Positions 55,921 through 64,000 of a DNA stretch of 64,000 bases are shown one piece after another. A program made the translations under genes and the position numbers. How positions within the stretch are numbered: the stretch's first letter is position 1; each line of letters starts with the position of its first letter. Source of the DNA: Leucobacter viscericola (GTDB lineage: Bacteria; Actinomycetota; Actinomycetes; Actinomycetales; Microbacteriaceae). The notes beneath the pieces were generated by a model. The model had not been told where the DNA came from. It did no database searches and saw only the letters and a program-made list of their open reading frames with translations. The stretch covers positions 62,001-126,000 of the forward strand of contig NZ_CP049863.1 of assembly GCF_011299575.1 (NCBI RefSeq). The letters run 5' to 3'.

Positions 55921-56832
55921 CTAGTGGTTGGTGCGAGTGCGATCCATACGGCTGTACTTCGCCAGGAACGGCATTGGATCGATCGGCTTCTTATCAAGCA
56001 CAAGCGCGAGGTGCAGGTGTGGCCCGAACGACATCCCAGTGTTGCCCACTCGGCCGACCGGATCGCCCATCTTGACGTCATCGCCAACTTTGAGTGTGTG
56101 AGACCCCATTTGCATGTGACAGTAGCGGCTCGTAACGTTCTTATCGTCGATATTGTGCTCGAGTTTGAGGCCGAACCCACAGCCGTCATTTGCGAAGCCA
56201 GCCTCAAGCACTTCGCCATCTGCGATCGCCTGAACCTGCGTTCCTGCCGCCGCAGCAAAATCTTGAGCGTCGTGAAACTGCTCAACGGGAGCAGTGCGGT
56301 ATCCGAACGGGTCCGTGAGCATCACCGTTTGAACAAACGGATAATTCACGAGAGCGTCAGGGCGGAACGTGAAAGAGGTGGGCGAAGAGTCGAGCGTTTC
56401 AACGGCAACGATGTCGCTAAAAGAATCTGCCATGGCCTCGGGGGCTTCCGCAGTGCTGAATAGTCGCTGCTGCGCCGCAGCGGCGGGTTCGTTGTAGTTT
56501 GCGTTTTCAGTCAGAGGGATTGAGAGTGCGAGCAACAGTGCGCACACGCTGCCTCCTGCGGCCACCTTAATGAAGGGGTGCCGGCGCTTGGGCTCGGAGG
56601 TTTCTGTCTCTATCGCCACGAGTGGCACATGTGTGAGAGCGGGGACCCGAACGGAGGCGGTGTGTGTGGCCACGTGTTCGGAGCGTCGGGTGGGTGTGCT
56701 GAGCAGAGCCGGGCTGGTTACTTCCGATGGTTCCTGAGGAACCGGTGCCGGGGAATGCTGCCGCTCGCGCTGCTCGCGGAGAGACCTGCGGGAAGGATAC
56801 TGAACCGGTGTCGGGGGAGGAGCGTCTACCAT
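55921..56832 (-). CDS. M23 family (LytM-type) peptidase, membrane-anchored
   Basis: 303 residues. A Pro-rich, basic cytoplasmic N-terminus of ~85 residues, one membrane helix (AAGGSVCALLLALSIPL), then the lysostaphin/LytM domain with zinc ligands in FHDAQDF (H, D) and HLHLAL, plus a catalytic-type His in RYCHMQ. It probably cuts peptidoglycan cross-links or activates other hydrolases at the outer membrane face. ATG 56832. Confidence 0.9.
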   Translation of the reverse strand: MVDAPPPTPVQYPSRRSLREQRERQHSPAPVPQEPSEVTSPALLSTPTRRSEHVATHTASVRVPALTHVPLVAIETETSEPKRRHPFIKVAAGGSVCALLLALSIPLTENANYNEPAAAAQQRLFSTAEAPEAMADSFSDIVAVETLDSSPTSFTFRPDALVNYPFVQTVMLTDPFGYRTAPVEQFHDAQDFAAAAGTQVQAIADGEVLEAGFANDGCGFGLKLEHNIDDKNVTSRYCHMQMGSHTLKVGDDVKMGDPVGRVGNTGMSFGPHLHLALVLDKKPIDPMPFLAKYSRMDRTRTNH

Positions 56833-56954
56833 GCGACCCCCGTGTTGGCGGAGCTTCGCAAGTAACAGCCTCGCTTGAACATAACGGACAGATTACAACG
56901 AAGCCGCGCTGAGCGCCATCTCATTGTTGGGATTGTGTTAATCGGTTGTTCAGC

Positions 56955-57569
56955 TCAAGACTGTTTGGCGGCGCGAATGAATCGCTCAACGCGGGCGAGA
57001 TCTTTCACTCCGGGCGCGGATTCCACGCCGCTAGAAACGTCAACACCCCACGGCGAGGTGGCCGAAATCGCCGCCGAAACGTTCTCGGGAGTAAGGCCTC
57101 CTGCGAGGATCCACTCCGCGCCCAGAGCACCCGGCTTAACCCGTGCAAGGTCCCACGTCTCTCCAGACCCGGGTTGCGCTCCGTCGACAAGTAGATGCTC
57201 TTCGGAATACTCGCCCGATTGCAGCTCCGGGTGTGTCGCGAGTGAGGTCGCACGCCACACACGAGGCAGGATCGCCCGCGCTTCTGTAAAGTCTTCAAGC
57301 TCGTAGGCATCGCCGTGGAGCTGGAGCACGTCAAAGCCCAGATCCCGAGCCATTTTGGCCGCCTCAGACGCAGGGATCCGGTTGACTACCAATACGGTAT
57401 CTACCCGCGTGCTCGCGGCCTTAACCGTCGACACGATCTTCGCCGCAGTTTCGGGGCTAGCGTCACGTGGGCGAAGTGATCCCATCACCACACCGATCGC
57501 ATCGGCACCGAAATTCACTGCATGTTGTGCCACATCGGCATCGCGTAGCCCACAGATCTTTACATACAC
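56955..57569 (-). CDS. trpF: Phosphoribosylanthranilate isomerase
   Basis: 204 residues, a TIM barrel. It has catalytic Cys in VKICGLRD, LQLHGDAY, LVDGAQPGSGETWD with catalytic Asp, ILAGGLTPENV and GVDVSSGVES phosphate site. The GTG at 57569 is preferred (GAGGAG six nt upstream, protein starting MYVKICGL); the open frame to 57680 has no family similarity. With trpD nearby this gives two trp steps in one area. Confidence 0.95.
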   Translation of the reverse strand: MYVKICGLRDADVAQHAVNFGADAIGVVMGSLRPRDASPETAAKIVSTVKAASTRVDTVLVVNRIPASEAAKMARDLGFDVLQLHGDAYELEDFTEARAILPRVWRATSLATHPELQSGEYSEEHLLVDGAQPGSGETWDLARVKPGALGAEWILAGGLTPENVSAAISATSPWGVDVSSGVESAPGVKDLARVERFIRAAKQS

Positions 57570-57671
57570 GTTGGACTCCTCAAGCACCCGAATAGTTAAC
57601 CAGAGTATTGGGGGAGAGGGCTGTGTGTTCGCCCACGTCGAATTACCGGGGCGTATACAACGCAGCGGGTC

Positions 57672-57677
57672 TAAGCT
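57672..57677 (+). promoter_or_regulatory. -10 box for leaderless membrane-protein mRNA
   Basis: TAAGCT ends 6 nt before ATG 57684. Confidence 0.5.
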
Positions 57678-57683
57678 CAAAGC

Positions 57684-58196
57684 ATGTGGTTGCGACGGGC
57701 GTTTTACTGGTGGCTCTTTCCGGCTGCGATTGTGCTGCCGCTCTGGCTTCTTGTCGGGTGGGGCGTGTTTCAGGCTGGAGGGTGGGTTTTCCTCTGGGTG
57801 CTGTTCGTTGCGATCCCGTCTGTGCTGATCGGCCAGTTGGTTCTGGGGTTTTTGGTTCGTGCGCGCCCATCGGTTCGTGCGAACAAAGCTGTGTCATGGC
57901 TTGACGTTGCCGGATTCACTGTGTGGCACGTTCTTGTGATCCTCGTCGGCTGCTTCATTGAGGAGTGGTTCCCCGTGCTGCTGACCGCGGCGATTGTGGC
58001 TGCGATCGGGTTATTCTGGCTGGCATTCAGGCAACTCCGGGCTGAAATTGTTGCGCGAGTGGAAATGGGCTCCGGGGGAGTCATCTACGAGGAAACATCT
58101 ACGAGTGGAACCGGTTTCGCGAAACCGGGGGAGGTGCTCATCATTACTGATGCTCCTCCGAGCGACGAGGATCCTCGCCCCACACCGAAAAGCTGA
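57684..58196 (+). CDS. Four-helix membrane protein of unknown function
   Basis: 170 residues. Four hydrophobic helices in the first ~115 residues (two separated by a loop GFLVRARPSVRANKAVS) and a hydrophilic C-terminal tail of ~50 residues ending in acidic/proline-rich sequence. I do not recognise the family. It is 4 nt from the following methyltransferase, so they are probably co-transcribed. Confidence 0.75.
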   Translation: MWLRRAFYWWLFPAAIVLPLWLLVGWGVFQAGGWVFLWVLFVAIPSVLIGQLVLGFLVRARPSVRANKAVSWLDVAGFTVWHVLVILVGCFIEEWFPVLLTAAIVAAIGLFWLAFRQLRAEIVARVEMGSGGVIYEETSTSGTGFAKPGEVLIITDAPPSDEDPRPTPKS

Positions 58197-58200
58197 AAAG

Positions 58201-58842
58201 GTGGAACCTCGCGCCGATGGCGTCGATGACGTCGATGACGTCGCCGCTGTCGTGCGACACGCGTATGCGAACAGGGCTTCAGAGTACGCAGATGTGCTTG
58301 GAAACATGGAGGCCACCCACGTAGCGGATCGTGAGTTCGTGCTTCGTTGGGCGAGGCGTTGCGGTGGGCCGATGATTGACGCGGGATGCGGACCAGGGCA
58401 CTGGACGGAATTTCTGAGGGTGGCAGGGAACGACGTGGTCGGCATCGATCCGGTACCCGAGTTTTTAGCTGAAGCGGCACTTCGGTATCCCGATAGTGTG
58501 TATCGCCGAGCGGAAATGCCGAACCTTGGGGTTGCTGTTAACTCGCTAGGAGGAATTCTGGCTTGGTACTCACTGATTCACGTGCCGCCAGCGCAGATGG
58601 GGGAGATGCTTCGTGATCTTGCCTCGTTCTTGCGTCCGGGAGCAGAGCTCGCGCTCGGGTTCTTTGAGGGGGCCAGCGTCGAGCCGTTTGACCATGCGGT
58701 CGTGACAGCTTATTTTTGGCCAGTGGGTGAACTCGTGGGACTGCTGGAAGACGCAGGCTTCGAAATCGTCGAGGTCGAGTCTCGGGCCGATCCGGGATCT
58801 CGCCCGCACGGCGCGATTTCTGCGCGCCTCACCGCGCGATAA
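58201..58842 (+). CDS. Class I SAM-dependent methyltransferase
   Basis: 213 residues. A helical start (HAYANRASEYADVLGNM), SAM motif I MIDAGCGPGHWTEFL, acidic VGIDPVPEFL, and ILAWYSLIHVPP after motif III; methyltransferase type 11/25. Substrate unknown. GTG 58201 gives VEPRADGVDD; the frame stays open to 57994, but that part overlaps the membrane-protein gene. The Asp/Val-Asp repeat at the start (GVDDVDDV) is encoded by gatgacgtc copies. Confidence 0.82.
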   Translation: MEPRADGVDDVDDVAAVVRHAYANRASEYADVLGNMEATHVADREFVLRWARRCGGPMIDAGCGPGHWTEFLRVAGNDVVGIDPVPEFLAEAALRYPDSVYRRAEMPNLGVAVNSLGGILAWYSLIHVPPAQMGEMLRDLASFLRPGAELALGFFEGASVEPFDHAVVTAYFWPVGELVGLLEDAGFEIVEVESRADPGSRPHGAISARLTAR

Positions 58843-58889
58843 ACTCGTGCCCGCACCCACTTGGTGCGATCGAGTTTTGGAGGGCGACG

Positions 58890-59618
58890 ATGAAGCGGCA
58901 AACAGGCCCGACCAAAGACGGTATCGAGCGCGTCGAGAAGTGGGAAATGCGAACGGCATGGCCGCTGTTTTTGGGTTCCGTTGTTTTTGTCACGATCTTG
59001 ACCTGGACCTTTTTTAACGAGGGGACACGGGCGGATCTCTTTTCGCTTGCACTTGCCACGCTCCCGCTGCTCTGGGTCTGGTTTGCAGTCGACTATTTCA
59101 TTCGTCTGGGTATGGCCGGCGCGGACCGCAGGCATTTTCTCGCCACTCGATCGCTCGACCTGGCGAGCCTGGTGCTGCCGTTCCTTCGACCGTTTCTCAT
59201 TCTTGTCTATATCTGGCGGCTCCCGGTGTTTCGGCACGGCTCAGGACGCGCTCAGCGCATCCGCTACATACTCACCACCTCGCTGTTCACGTTCATGCTG
59301 GTGTACACCGCTTCGTATTGCGTGTGGCTCGTCGAGCGAGATGCTCCGGGCGCAAACATTGTGAACTTTGGTGATGCGCTGTGGTGGGGCTTCGCCACAA
59401 TCGCAACCGTGGGCTACGGAGATTTTGTGCCGGTAACCGTGCCTGGCCGGGTGCTCGCTGTCACACTGATGGTTGGTGGCTTCTTCGCGATCGGCGTCGT
59501 TACTGCAACGCTCATCTCGGAGCTCAACGAGCGGATCCACAGGGCAGCACAGCGGGTAAAGGCGCAGCGCGAGGCAGAGGAACACGCTGGCGCTGAGCAA
59601 CACGCTGAGGCCGACTAA
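58890..59618 (+). CDS. Voltage-gated-like potassium channel
   Basis: 242 residues. Four N-terminal hydrophobic segments with a positively charged S4-like stretch (RPFLILVYIWRLPVFR), then two pore helices around the selectivity filter TIATVGYGDFVPVT (GYGD intact). A C-terminal coiled coil of ~40 residues (ISELNERIHRAAQRVKAQRE) likely tetramerises. No RCK domain. RBS TTGGAGGG upstream of ATG 58890. It converges on the CPBP gene with 3 bp between. Confidence 0.9.
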   Translation: MKRQTGPTKDGIERVEKWEMRTAWPLFLGSVVFVTILTWTFFNEGTRADLFSLALATLPLLWVWFAVDYFIRLGMAGADRRHFLATRSLDLASLVLPFLRPFLILVYIWRLPVFRHGSGRAQRIRYILTTSLFTFMLVYTASYCVWLVERDAPGANIVNFGDALWWGFATIATVGYGDFVPVTVPGRVLAVTLMVGGFFAIGVVTATLISELNERIHRAAQRVKAQREAEEHAGAEQHAEAD

Positions 59619-59621
59619 AGA

Positions 59622-60398
59622 CTATGCCGCCGTCATCGCCGCAGAGGTGAGGATCACAAAACCGAAGGTGCTCCAGTCGTTCAGAATGTGGGCCCCGGTC
59701 GACACCGCGATGTTCTTTGTGCGTATGAACGCAAGTGTGAGCACGAGGCGCGCGGTGCCAATGACAAGCAGTGCCTGAGCAACATTCCAGCCGTAGGTCG
59801 GCAGGTGCGCGGCCCCGAACCAGACGGCCGTAATGAGCCACGCGAGAATGATTGAAGTCTTGCGGCTCAACTTTGCCTTCGAGTAGAACAAGTACATCAC
59901 CGCGAGGAAGGGGAGAAGGGTGAAAATCTCTTCCCCGAAAAGCTGAATGCCTGTTCCAACGAAAAACGCGAGGATCTCGGCCCCGCCAGCGTCGGCGAGC
60001 CCATCAGCGGCGGTGTTTGCATTGGCGCCGAAGAGCGCCGCCACGAGAATGCCCACCAGAGACGTCACGGCGAGGTTGAGTAACCAGAACACAACCATCG
60101 TCAGCCAGTCGCGGCCCGTGAGGCGACGGAAAATGGCCGACCAGTGCTTGCCGGTAAACACGATGAAGAGTGTGAGGGGGATTGCCGGGAACAGAATGCG
60201 CGGGATCAGCCCGGTGATCTCGTCGGAACTTGGCACCAAGATGAGCACCAGAAACCCGAGCACACACGCCACAATAATGAGCAACCATTTCCACGTTGCC
60301 ACCGTCATTGGCTCACCGTTGTAATACGGAAAGTCTCGGTCGTCGCGACGCTCAATGAGTCGACCGAATCGATTGGGTGCTGTGAGCTCTGGATCCAT
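59622..60398 (-). CDS. CPBP (CAAX-like) intramembrane metalloprotease
   Basis: 258 residues, about seven or eight helices. The family motifs are visible: EE in LFGEEIFTLLPF, the second motif FGAAHLPTYGWN with catalytic His, and HILND near the C-terminus. Bacterial members act as intramembrane proteases or bacteriocin-immunity proteins; the role here is unknown. ATG 60398 with leaderless -10 at 60405-60410. Confidence 0.85.
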   Translation of the reverse strand: MDPELTAPNRFGRLIERRDDRDFPYYNGEPMTVATWKWLLIIVACVLGFLVLILVPSSDEITGLIPRILFPAIPLTLFIVFTGKHWSAIFRRLTGRDWLTMVVFWLLNLAVTSLVGILVAALFGANANTAADGLADAGGAEILAFFVGTGIQLFGEEIFTLLPFLAVMYLFYSKAKLSRKTSIILAWLITAVWFGAAHLPTYGWNVAQALLVIGTARLVLTLAFIRTKNIAVSTGAHILNDWSTFGFVILTSAAMTAA

Positions 60399-60404
60399 GT
60401 CTGG

Positions 60405-60410
60405 ATTATT
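60405..60410 (-). promoter_or_regulatory. -10 box for leaderless CPBP protease mRNA
   Basis: Minus-strand AATAAT, 6 nt before ATG 60398. Confidence 0.55.
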
Positions 60411-60487
60411 GCAGTTAGATTCCCGTGGTGTTGGGGGTAGCGCCGGTATTGGTGGTCAGGCTAGGAGGGTGGGGTTTTCGGTTAAAG

Positions 60488-60808
60488 CTGACATAATATA
60501 GATTATCGTGCAATCGCGAAGCGGATTGCACGATAATCTATGACGCAATCAGAGACCGGTTAGTTGGGTGCATTTTTGGGCGCACGATAATCCTGCGTCA
60601 GCTTAGAGGCGCCGTCGCAGCGGCAACGTGAGGCTGCGCAGGGGTAACGCGAGGTTGCGCTGTAGAAAATGTGAGGCTGCGTGGCAGAGGCACTGCAGCG
60701 ATGAGCGCATCAGGGTTGGCGTGGCGCGAAGCGACATCGCCGGGGTTCCCTGTTTAAGCGAATGCTGTAGTGCCTCTGCCACGCAGCCGCGGCAAAAGAT
60801 TATGTCAG
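60488..60808. repeat. 321-bp non-coding element with nested inverted repeats
   Basis: Ends in perfect 10-bp inverted repeats: CTGACATAAT (60488-60497) and ATTATGTCAG (60799-60808). Inside: an 18-bp perfect hairpin (60498-60541); TGACGCA (60541-60547) versus TGCGTCA (60594-60600); another copy of GCACGATAATC (60582-60592); and a 24-bp inverted repeat with one mismatch (60675-60698 / 60765-60788). GTGAGGCTGCG-like motifs recur three times at 60629-60682. No coding potential is seen. It looks like a MITE or a palindromic intergenic element; no target duplication is obvious. It starts 14 bp downstream of the M23 stop codon. Confidence 0.8.
60498..60541. repeat. 18-bp perfect hairpin inside the palindromic element
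   Basis: 60498-60515 pairs with 60524-60541 around GCGAAGCG, with no mismatch. Confidence 0.95.
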
Positions 60809-60821
60809 TTCTGGGTTGGAA

Positions 60822-62153
60822 TCAACCAAACAAGAACGGGTATGGATCCAGGTATGGGACGAAGTAGTTATCGTCGAATCCTGGAATGACCTCAAAGTGC
60901 AGGTGGCAGCCAGTGCTGGCTCCCGTCGTGCCGACCCAGCCGATAACCTGGCCTGCCTGTACGTACTGTCCGGCACTGACCGGCGGCCAGCCGATCATGT
61001 GCGCAAAACGGGTCTGGTAGCCGTCATCCTGGTGGAGGTACACCATGTTGCCGCCGAAGTTGTCGATCCAACCAGCGATGCTGACTGTGCCGCCGACCGG
61101 CGCAACAATGGGTGTGCCGCACGGGGCTGCGAGATCAAGACCGGTGTGATCTGGTCGCTCGGGCGGTCGGAAACCTTCAGAAATGTAGTAGTTCGAGGTG
61201 GGGATGATCCATCCGTTGGAGGCGTGACCGCCACCGCCGCCTGAGCCGGCGTTTCCGCCGCCCCCTCCGCCGCCACCAGAGTTACCTCCGCCGCCTCCGC
61301 CGCCGCCACCTGAATTATTGTTGTTGGCAGCGTTCTCGGCGTTCTTTCTGGCCTCTTCTTCAAGACGTTTGCGCTCAGCTTCTTCTTCGCGCACGCGCTT
61401 TTCGTAGCCAGCAACCGTGCTTGTGGTGGTGTCCTTCAGCGCAGCGAGCTGAGCGGTGAGCTCATTCTGCTTCGCTTCCTGTGCGACAACACTCGAGCGC
61501 TGCGCTTCAACGGCCTTTGCCGCTGCGGCCTCCTTAGCCTGCAGATCAACAAGCAGAGCCTCACGCTCTTTCTTTGCAGCCTCGGCCTGCTTGCCGAGCG
61601 AAGCGGCAGTGTTCGCAGCCTGCTCCGCTTCCCCCGAAATTTCGCTGTTGCGTTCGGTCGCCTTCGACATTGAAGCGAGACGATCGAGCAGGGCATCGCT
61701 TGTCTTCGGGTCAGCCTCAAGCATCAGTTCAAGACTGCGGTCCACTCCCCCAGAGCGATACATCTGCGCGACGATAACTCCCGCGCGATCGGCCGCATCA
61801 TCAGCCTTCTTTTTGCTGTCAGCGGCCTGCGTAACGAGCGAGTCTGCTTTCCACGCCGCGTCGTTAAACTTCTGCTGGGCTTCGCGCATCGCCTCGGCGG
61901 CTGCCGCGTGGGAGTTACGGAGCCGTGTCAGCTCCTTCTCCCCCGAAGCGATGAGACCTTCAATCTCCTTCGCTTTGGCGGCTGCAGCTGCCTCGTTCTT
62001 TTTGGCGTTTTGTACGTCGTCCCAGGTCGGCAGGTCAGTCGCCTGCGCGGGAACGGGCGTGAAGTGTGCGGGTGCGGCCAGCGTGATTGCCAGAGCGGCT
62101 GCAAGAATTCCGCGCACCCAAAACTTCTTGCGTGCGGTGGTGTGCTTAGCCAT
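60822..62153 (-). CDS. Secreted coiled-coil M23 peptidase (EnvC/RipA-like)
   Basis: 443 residues. Signal peptide (GILAAALAITLAAPAHF...), a ~220-residue Ala/Glu/Lys-rich coiled coil, a disordered linker of Asn and long Gly runs (residues ~285-320), and a C-terminal LytM domain with HTGLDLAAP and HLHFEV zinc ligands. The architecture matches cell-division peptidoglycan hydrolases or their activators, in which the coiled coil controls the enzyme. ATG 62153. The palindromic element lies just beyond its stop and may end its transcript. Confidence 0.92.
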   Translation of the reverse strand: MAKHTTARKKFWVRGILAAALAITLAAPAHFTPVPAQATDLPTWDDVQNAKKNEAAAAAKAKEIEGLIASGEKELTRLRNSHAAAAEAMREAQQKFNDAAWKADSLVTQAADSKKKADDAADRAGVIVAQMYRSGGVDRSLELMLEADPKTSDALLDRLASMSKATERNSEISGEAEQAANTAASLGKQAEAAKKEREALLVDLQAKEAAAAKAVEAQRSSVVAQEAKQNELTAQLAALKDTTTSTVAGYEKRVREEEAERKRLEEEARKNAENAANNNNSGGGGGGGGGNSGGGGGGGGNAGSGGGGGHASNGWIIPTSNYYISEGFRPPERPDHTGLDLAAPCGTPIVAPVGGTVSIAGWIDNFGGNMVYLHQDDGYQTRFAHMIGWPPVSAGQYVQAGQVIGWVGTTGASTGCHLHFEVIPGFDDNYFVPYLDPYPFLFG

Positions 62154-62265
62154 ATGATCCCAAACGGTAACTCAATTAAATGTCCGGAACGAATCTATCG
62201 AGGGTTTGCCGAAAAAACCGTGAGTCAGATTCGCGTTTTCCTGAGAATTTGTCAGATTCGAAGTT

Positions 62266-63051
62266 TTAGGTGCTGAGGCGGAACAGTGATCTCGAGCCAA
62301 GAATGCTGGTTCCGATGACTCCGAACTGTCCCGCATTCAGCAGAAGGCCCTGGTTTGAAGCGGCCACTGACACAACCGCGAGAACAATCGCAGCCGCGAT
62401 GAGAGTCCAACTCAGCATTGCCATCCCGATCGACACCGTGCGTGTCAGTAGCGGTGTTCCCCGCGAGGTTGACGGCCGAATCAGTGTGGCAATCGCAAAC
62501 GCCACGATCCCGAGGGCGATCGCGCCCAGCACGTCGCTCGGGCGGTGCCAGCCATACGCGAGTAGCTGCCAACCAACAGCCGAGAGAATCGCCGCCCCAA
62601 CGAGCGCCACGATGGCACGGATCTTCGTTGGCACTGCCCAAATGATCGCCGCCACGAGCACGGTAAACACCGTCATGTGGCCACTGGGAAAGGTGTTTGC
62701 CGCGTCCAGCTCAAAGAGCCCGGGTCGATCCAATAGCTGTAGCTTCAGCAGCTGCGAAGCGAGGATCGCGAGCGCAGAAATGACGACAATGCCCACTGCA
62801 CGAACAATGCCGTGCACGATCCAGGCAAGAATTCCAATGGCCAACAGTGCGACACCCACGGAGGGGGTCGACACCAGGTTGAGAGGTGCAGGCGGATCAG
62901 TCGTGAACCTGGCGGCCTCGAGCACACTGGCCTCAGCCTCCTGCCCGAGTGCGCTCTGCACGCCAAACACATAAGAGCCGACACCGAGTGCCGCCCAAAA
63001 GAGTGTTGACCAGAGGGCCCTCAGGCGCCTGCTTGTAAGGGCTCCGCTCAT
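62266..63051 (-). CDS. PAP2-superfamily membrane phosphatase
   Basis: 261 residues, about six helices. The phosphatase motifs are KLQLLDRPG (K...RP), PSGH in AANTFPSGHMT and GWHRPSDVLG (catalytic His, Asp). Likely a lipid (undecaprenyl or phosphatidyl) phosphatase at the outer face. ATG 63051 has GGGGAGAGG upstream; the frame extends to 63204 but lacks an RBS there. Confidence 0.88.
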   Translation of the reverse strand: MSGALTSRRLRALWSTLFWAALGVGSYVFGVQSALGQEAEASVLEAARFTTDPPAPLNLVSTPSVGVALLAIGILAWIVHGIVRAVGIVVISALAILASQLLKLQLLDRPGLFELDAANTFPSGHMTVFTVLVAAIIWAVPTKIRAIVALVGAAILSAVGWQLLAYGWHRPSDVLGAIALGIVAFAIATLIRPSTSRGTPLLTRTVSIGMAMLSWTLIAAAIVLAVVSVAASNQGLLLNAGQFGVIGTSILGSRSLFRLST

Positions 63052-63216
63052 CGCCTCTCCCCCACGCCGTCCTTCTCCCAAAGCTGTGCCGCATGGGGTG
63101 AAGTAATCACGAAGACCTTTCGTCAGCAACGGGGCGGTGGAGTCGTGCAGTCGCTGGCGACGGGCACAAAAATTCATACTACTTGTGGCGTCTGAGTGAA
63201 TCATCGTGAACTAGGG

Positions 63217-64000
63217 CTAACTGAGTTTTCCCAAACGCACGGATTGATAACCGGGAATGAGGACCCGCCGAGACGGCTCGCGGTGTGTGACTGTCAGCGG
63301 GGCACGATGTTCCGCCGCAGCTATGGCGCCCAACACCAAGCGGATCTGTGTCATCGCCAGGGGTGCTCCAATGCAAAAGTGCGGTCCTGCCCCAAACCAC
63401 AACTGTTTGAGTGAGGCGGCTTTTGAAGATTGTGGATCAAACCCCTCAAGCCCCCGGTTGCCCCAGTAGGTTCCGAGGATAACACGATCGCCGGTTTTTA
63501 CCCGCTGCCCACCGATGTGCGAGTCGGCTATCGCGCAGCGGAGCATAACCGGAGAGGGGGTAACAACCCGCAGCGCCTCAGCGATGACCATCTCGCTCAG
63601 CTCGGGCTGAGCAGCAAGACGCGCAAGCCAGCCGCTGTCGGAAAGCAGGCACACCATTCTTGGGATAAAAGCCACAAGCGTCTCTGTTCCTGCAACCACA
63701 AAGGCGCCGACGATTCCGCGAGACTCATCACGGCTAAACCCGAGCGCGCGCATCCTGCCCGGCACGGTTTTCTCGTCGCCTGCGTCGTAGGCTCTGTCTG
63801 CGTGCGCGCTGATGCCCGCAAGAACTTCTCGCGCCCTGCGGAGTTGCGCGGACGACATTCTCGGACGTGTCAGCGTTACAAAGGATGTGACTGACGTGAC
63901 ACTGCGAAAAAACTCATCGTCCGTTGCGCTCTCGGGCAGCCCAACAAGGTTGCTAATGGCGATGCTGGCGTAGTGTCTCGCCTCAGCCACCACATCGACC
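63217..64000 (-). CDS. Cytochrome P450, C-terminal part (5' end outside window)
   Basis: At least 261 residues of a ~400-residue enzyme; the frame is open to the window edge. I-helix oxygen-binding motif VAGTETL, K-helix EALR (ExxR), and heme-thiolate loop FGAGPHFCIGAPLA with the cysteine ligand. Soluble actinobacterial class I P450 needing ferredoxin/reductase partners, not seen here. The I-helix motif ends in Leu where Thr/Ser is common. Substrate unknown. Confidence 0.93.
   Translation of the reverse strand, partial: VDVVAEARHYASIAISNLVGLPESATDDEFFRSVTSVTSFVTLTRPRMSSAQLRRAREVLAGISAHADRAYDAGDEKTVPGRMRALGFSRDESRGIVGAFVVAGTETLVAFIPRMVCLLSDSGWLARLAAQPELSEMVIAEALRVVTPSPVMLRCAIADSHIGGQRVKTGDRVILGTYWGNRGLEGFDPQSSKAASLKQLWFGAGPHFCIGAPLAMTQIRLVLGAIAAAEHRAPLTVTHREPSRRVLIPGYQSVRLGKLS

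Noticed and set aside
60822..62153. Phage lysis/endolysin
   Set aside because: Signal peptide, long coiled coil and chromosomal housekeeping neighbours point to a cell-wall remodelling enzyme. No phage genes are present.

Overview
The window looks like chromosomal DNA from a high-GC actinobacterium, most likely a Microbacteriaceae member. Supporting markers are mycothiol synthesis (mshC), the RNA polymerase factor RbpA, PafB/PafC WYL regulators, a HelY-type helicase, a PAC2 protein, the actinobacterial bc1-aa3 layout (ctaC-ctaD-ctaF, ctaE-qcrC-qcrA-qcrB) and many promoters whose -10 box lies 6-7 nt before the start codon (leaderless mRNAs). The genus is not determined. Leucobacter-like is only a guess.

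Layout: 1-0.7 kb, 3' end of ybaK with an apparent frameshift, then tRNA-Leu(GAG) and a strong terminator. 0.75-6.4 kb, an APC-type permease, a MerR regulator fused in frame to a PrxQ-type peroxiredoxin, and a manganese/iron-type ABC importer on the minus strand. 6.6-21.1 kb, an M20 hydrolase, uppP, mshC, PAC2, a HAD phosphatase, trmI, an FKBP-like lipoprotein, pafB, pafC, tatC, helY and lnt. This order parallels the mycobacterial uppP...helY region, but the pupylation/proteasome block normally between trmI and pafB is missing, as is tatA. 21.1-26.7 kb, a polyamine-type ABC importer (potA-potB-potC-potD), a divergent TetR regulator and a DHFR-like reductase. 26.7-28.7 kb, rbpA without zinc ligands, then a DUF4097 protein translationally coupled to a ribbon-helix-helix protein with a clear operator. 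28.7-41.2 kb, metabolism: an SDR, gltBD, a Rossmann protein, a large methyltransferase, hisD-nrdR-pyrD.

41.2-55.7 kb holds the aerobic respiratory chain: a DUF3043 protein, an ErpA/HesB Fe-S carrier, ctaC-ctaD-ctaF, then (on the other strand) ctaE-qcrC-qcrA-qcrB with trpD divergent. The two respiratory blocks are separated by a GNAT acetyltransferase, a short TetR-like protein, a large secreted beta-helix/SLH-like surface protein broken by a 1-nt frameshift, and CorA. 55.7-64 kb carries envelope and miscellaneous functions: two M23 peptidases, trpF, a membrane protein, a methyltransferase, a K+ channel, a CPBP protease, a nested palindromic non-coding element, a PAP2 phosphatase and the C-terminal part of a cytochrome P450 running off the right edge.

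Most of the window is housekeeping. The unusual signals are the MerR-peroxiredoxin fusion whose linker is a 15-nt tandem repeat, the recurrence of 15-nt tandem repeats at seven unrelated loci, the missing pupylation block, the RHH/DUF4097 unit with its operator fitted between -35 and -10, and the 321-bp palindromic element at 60.5-60.8 kb. All calls rest on reading the sequence. No database search or alignment was run.
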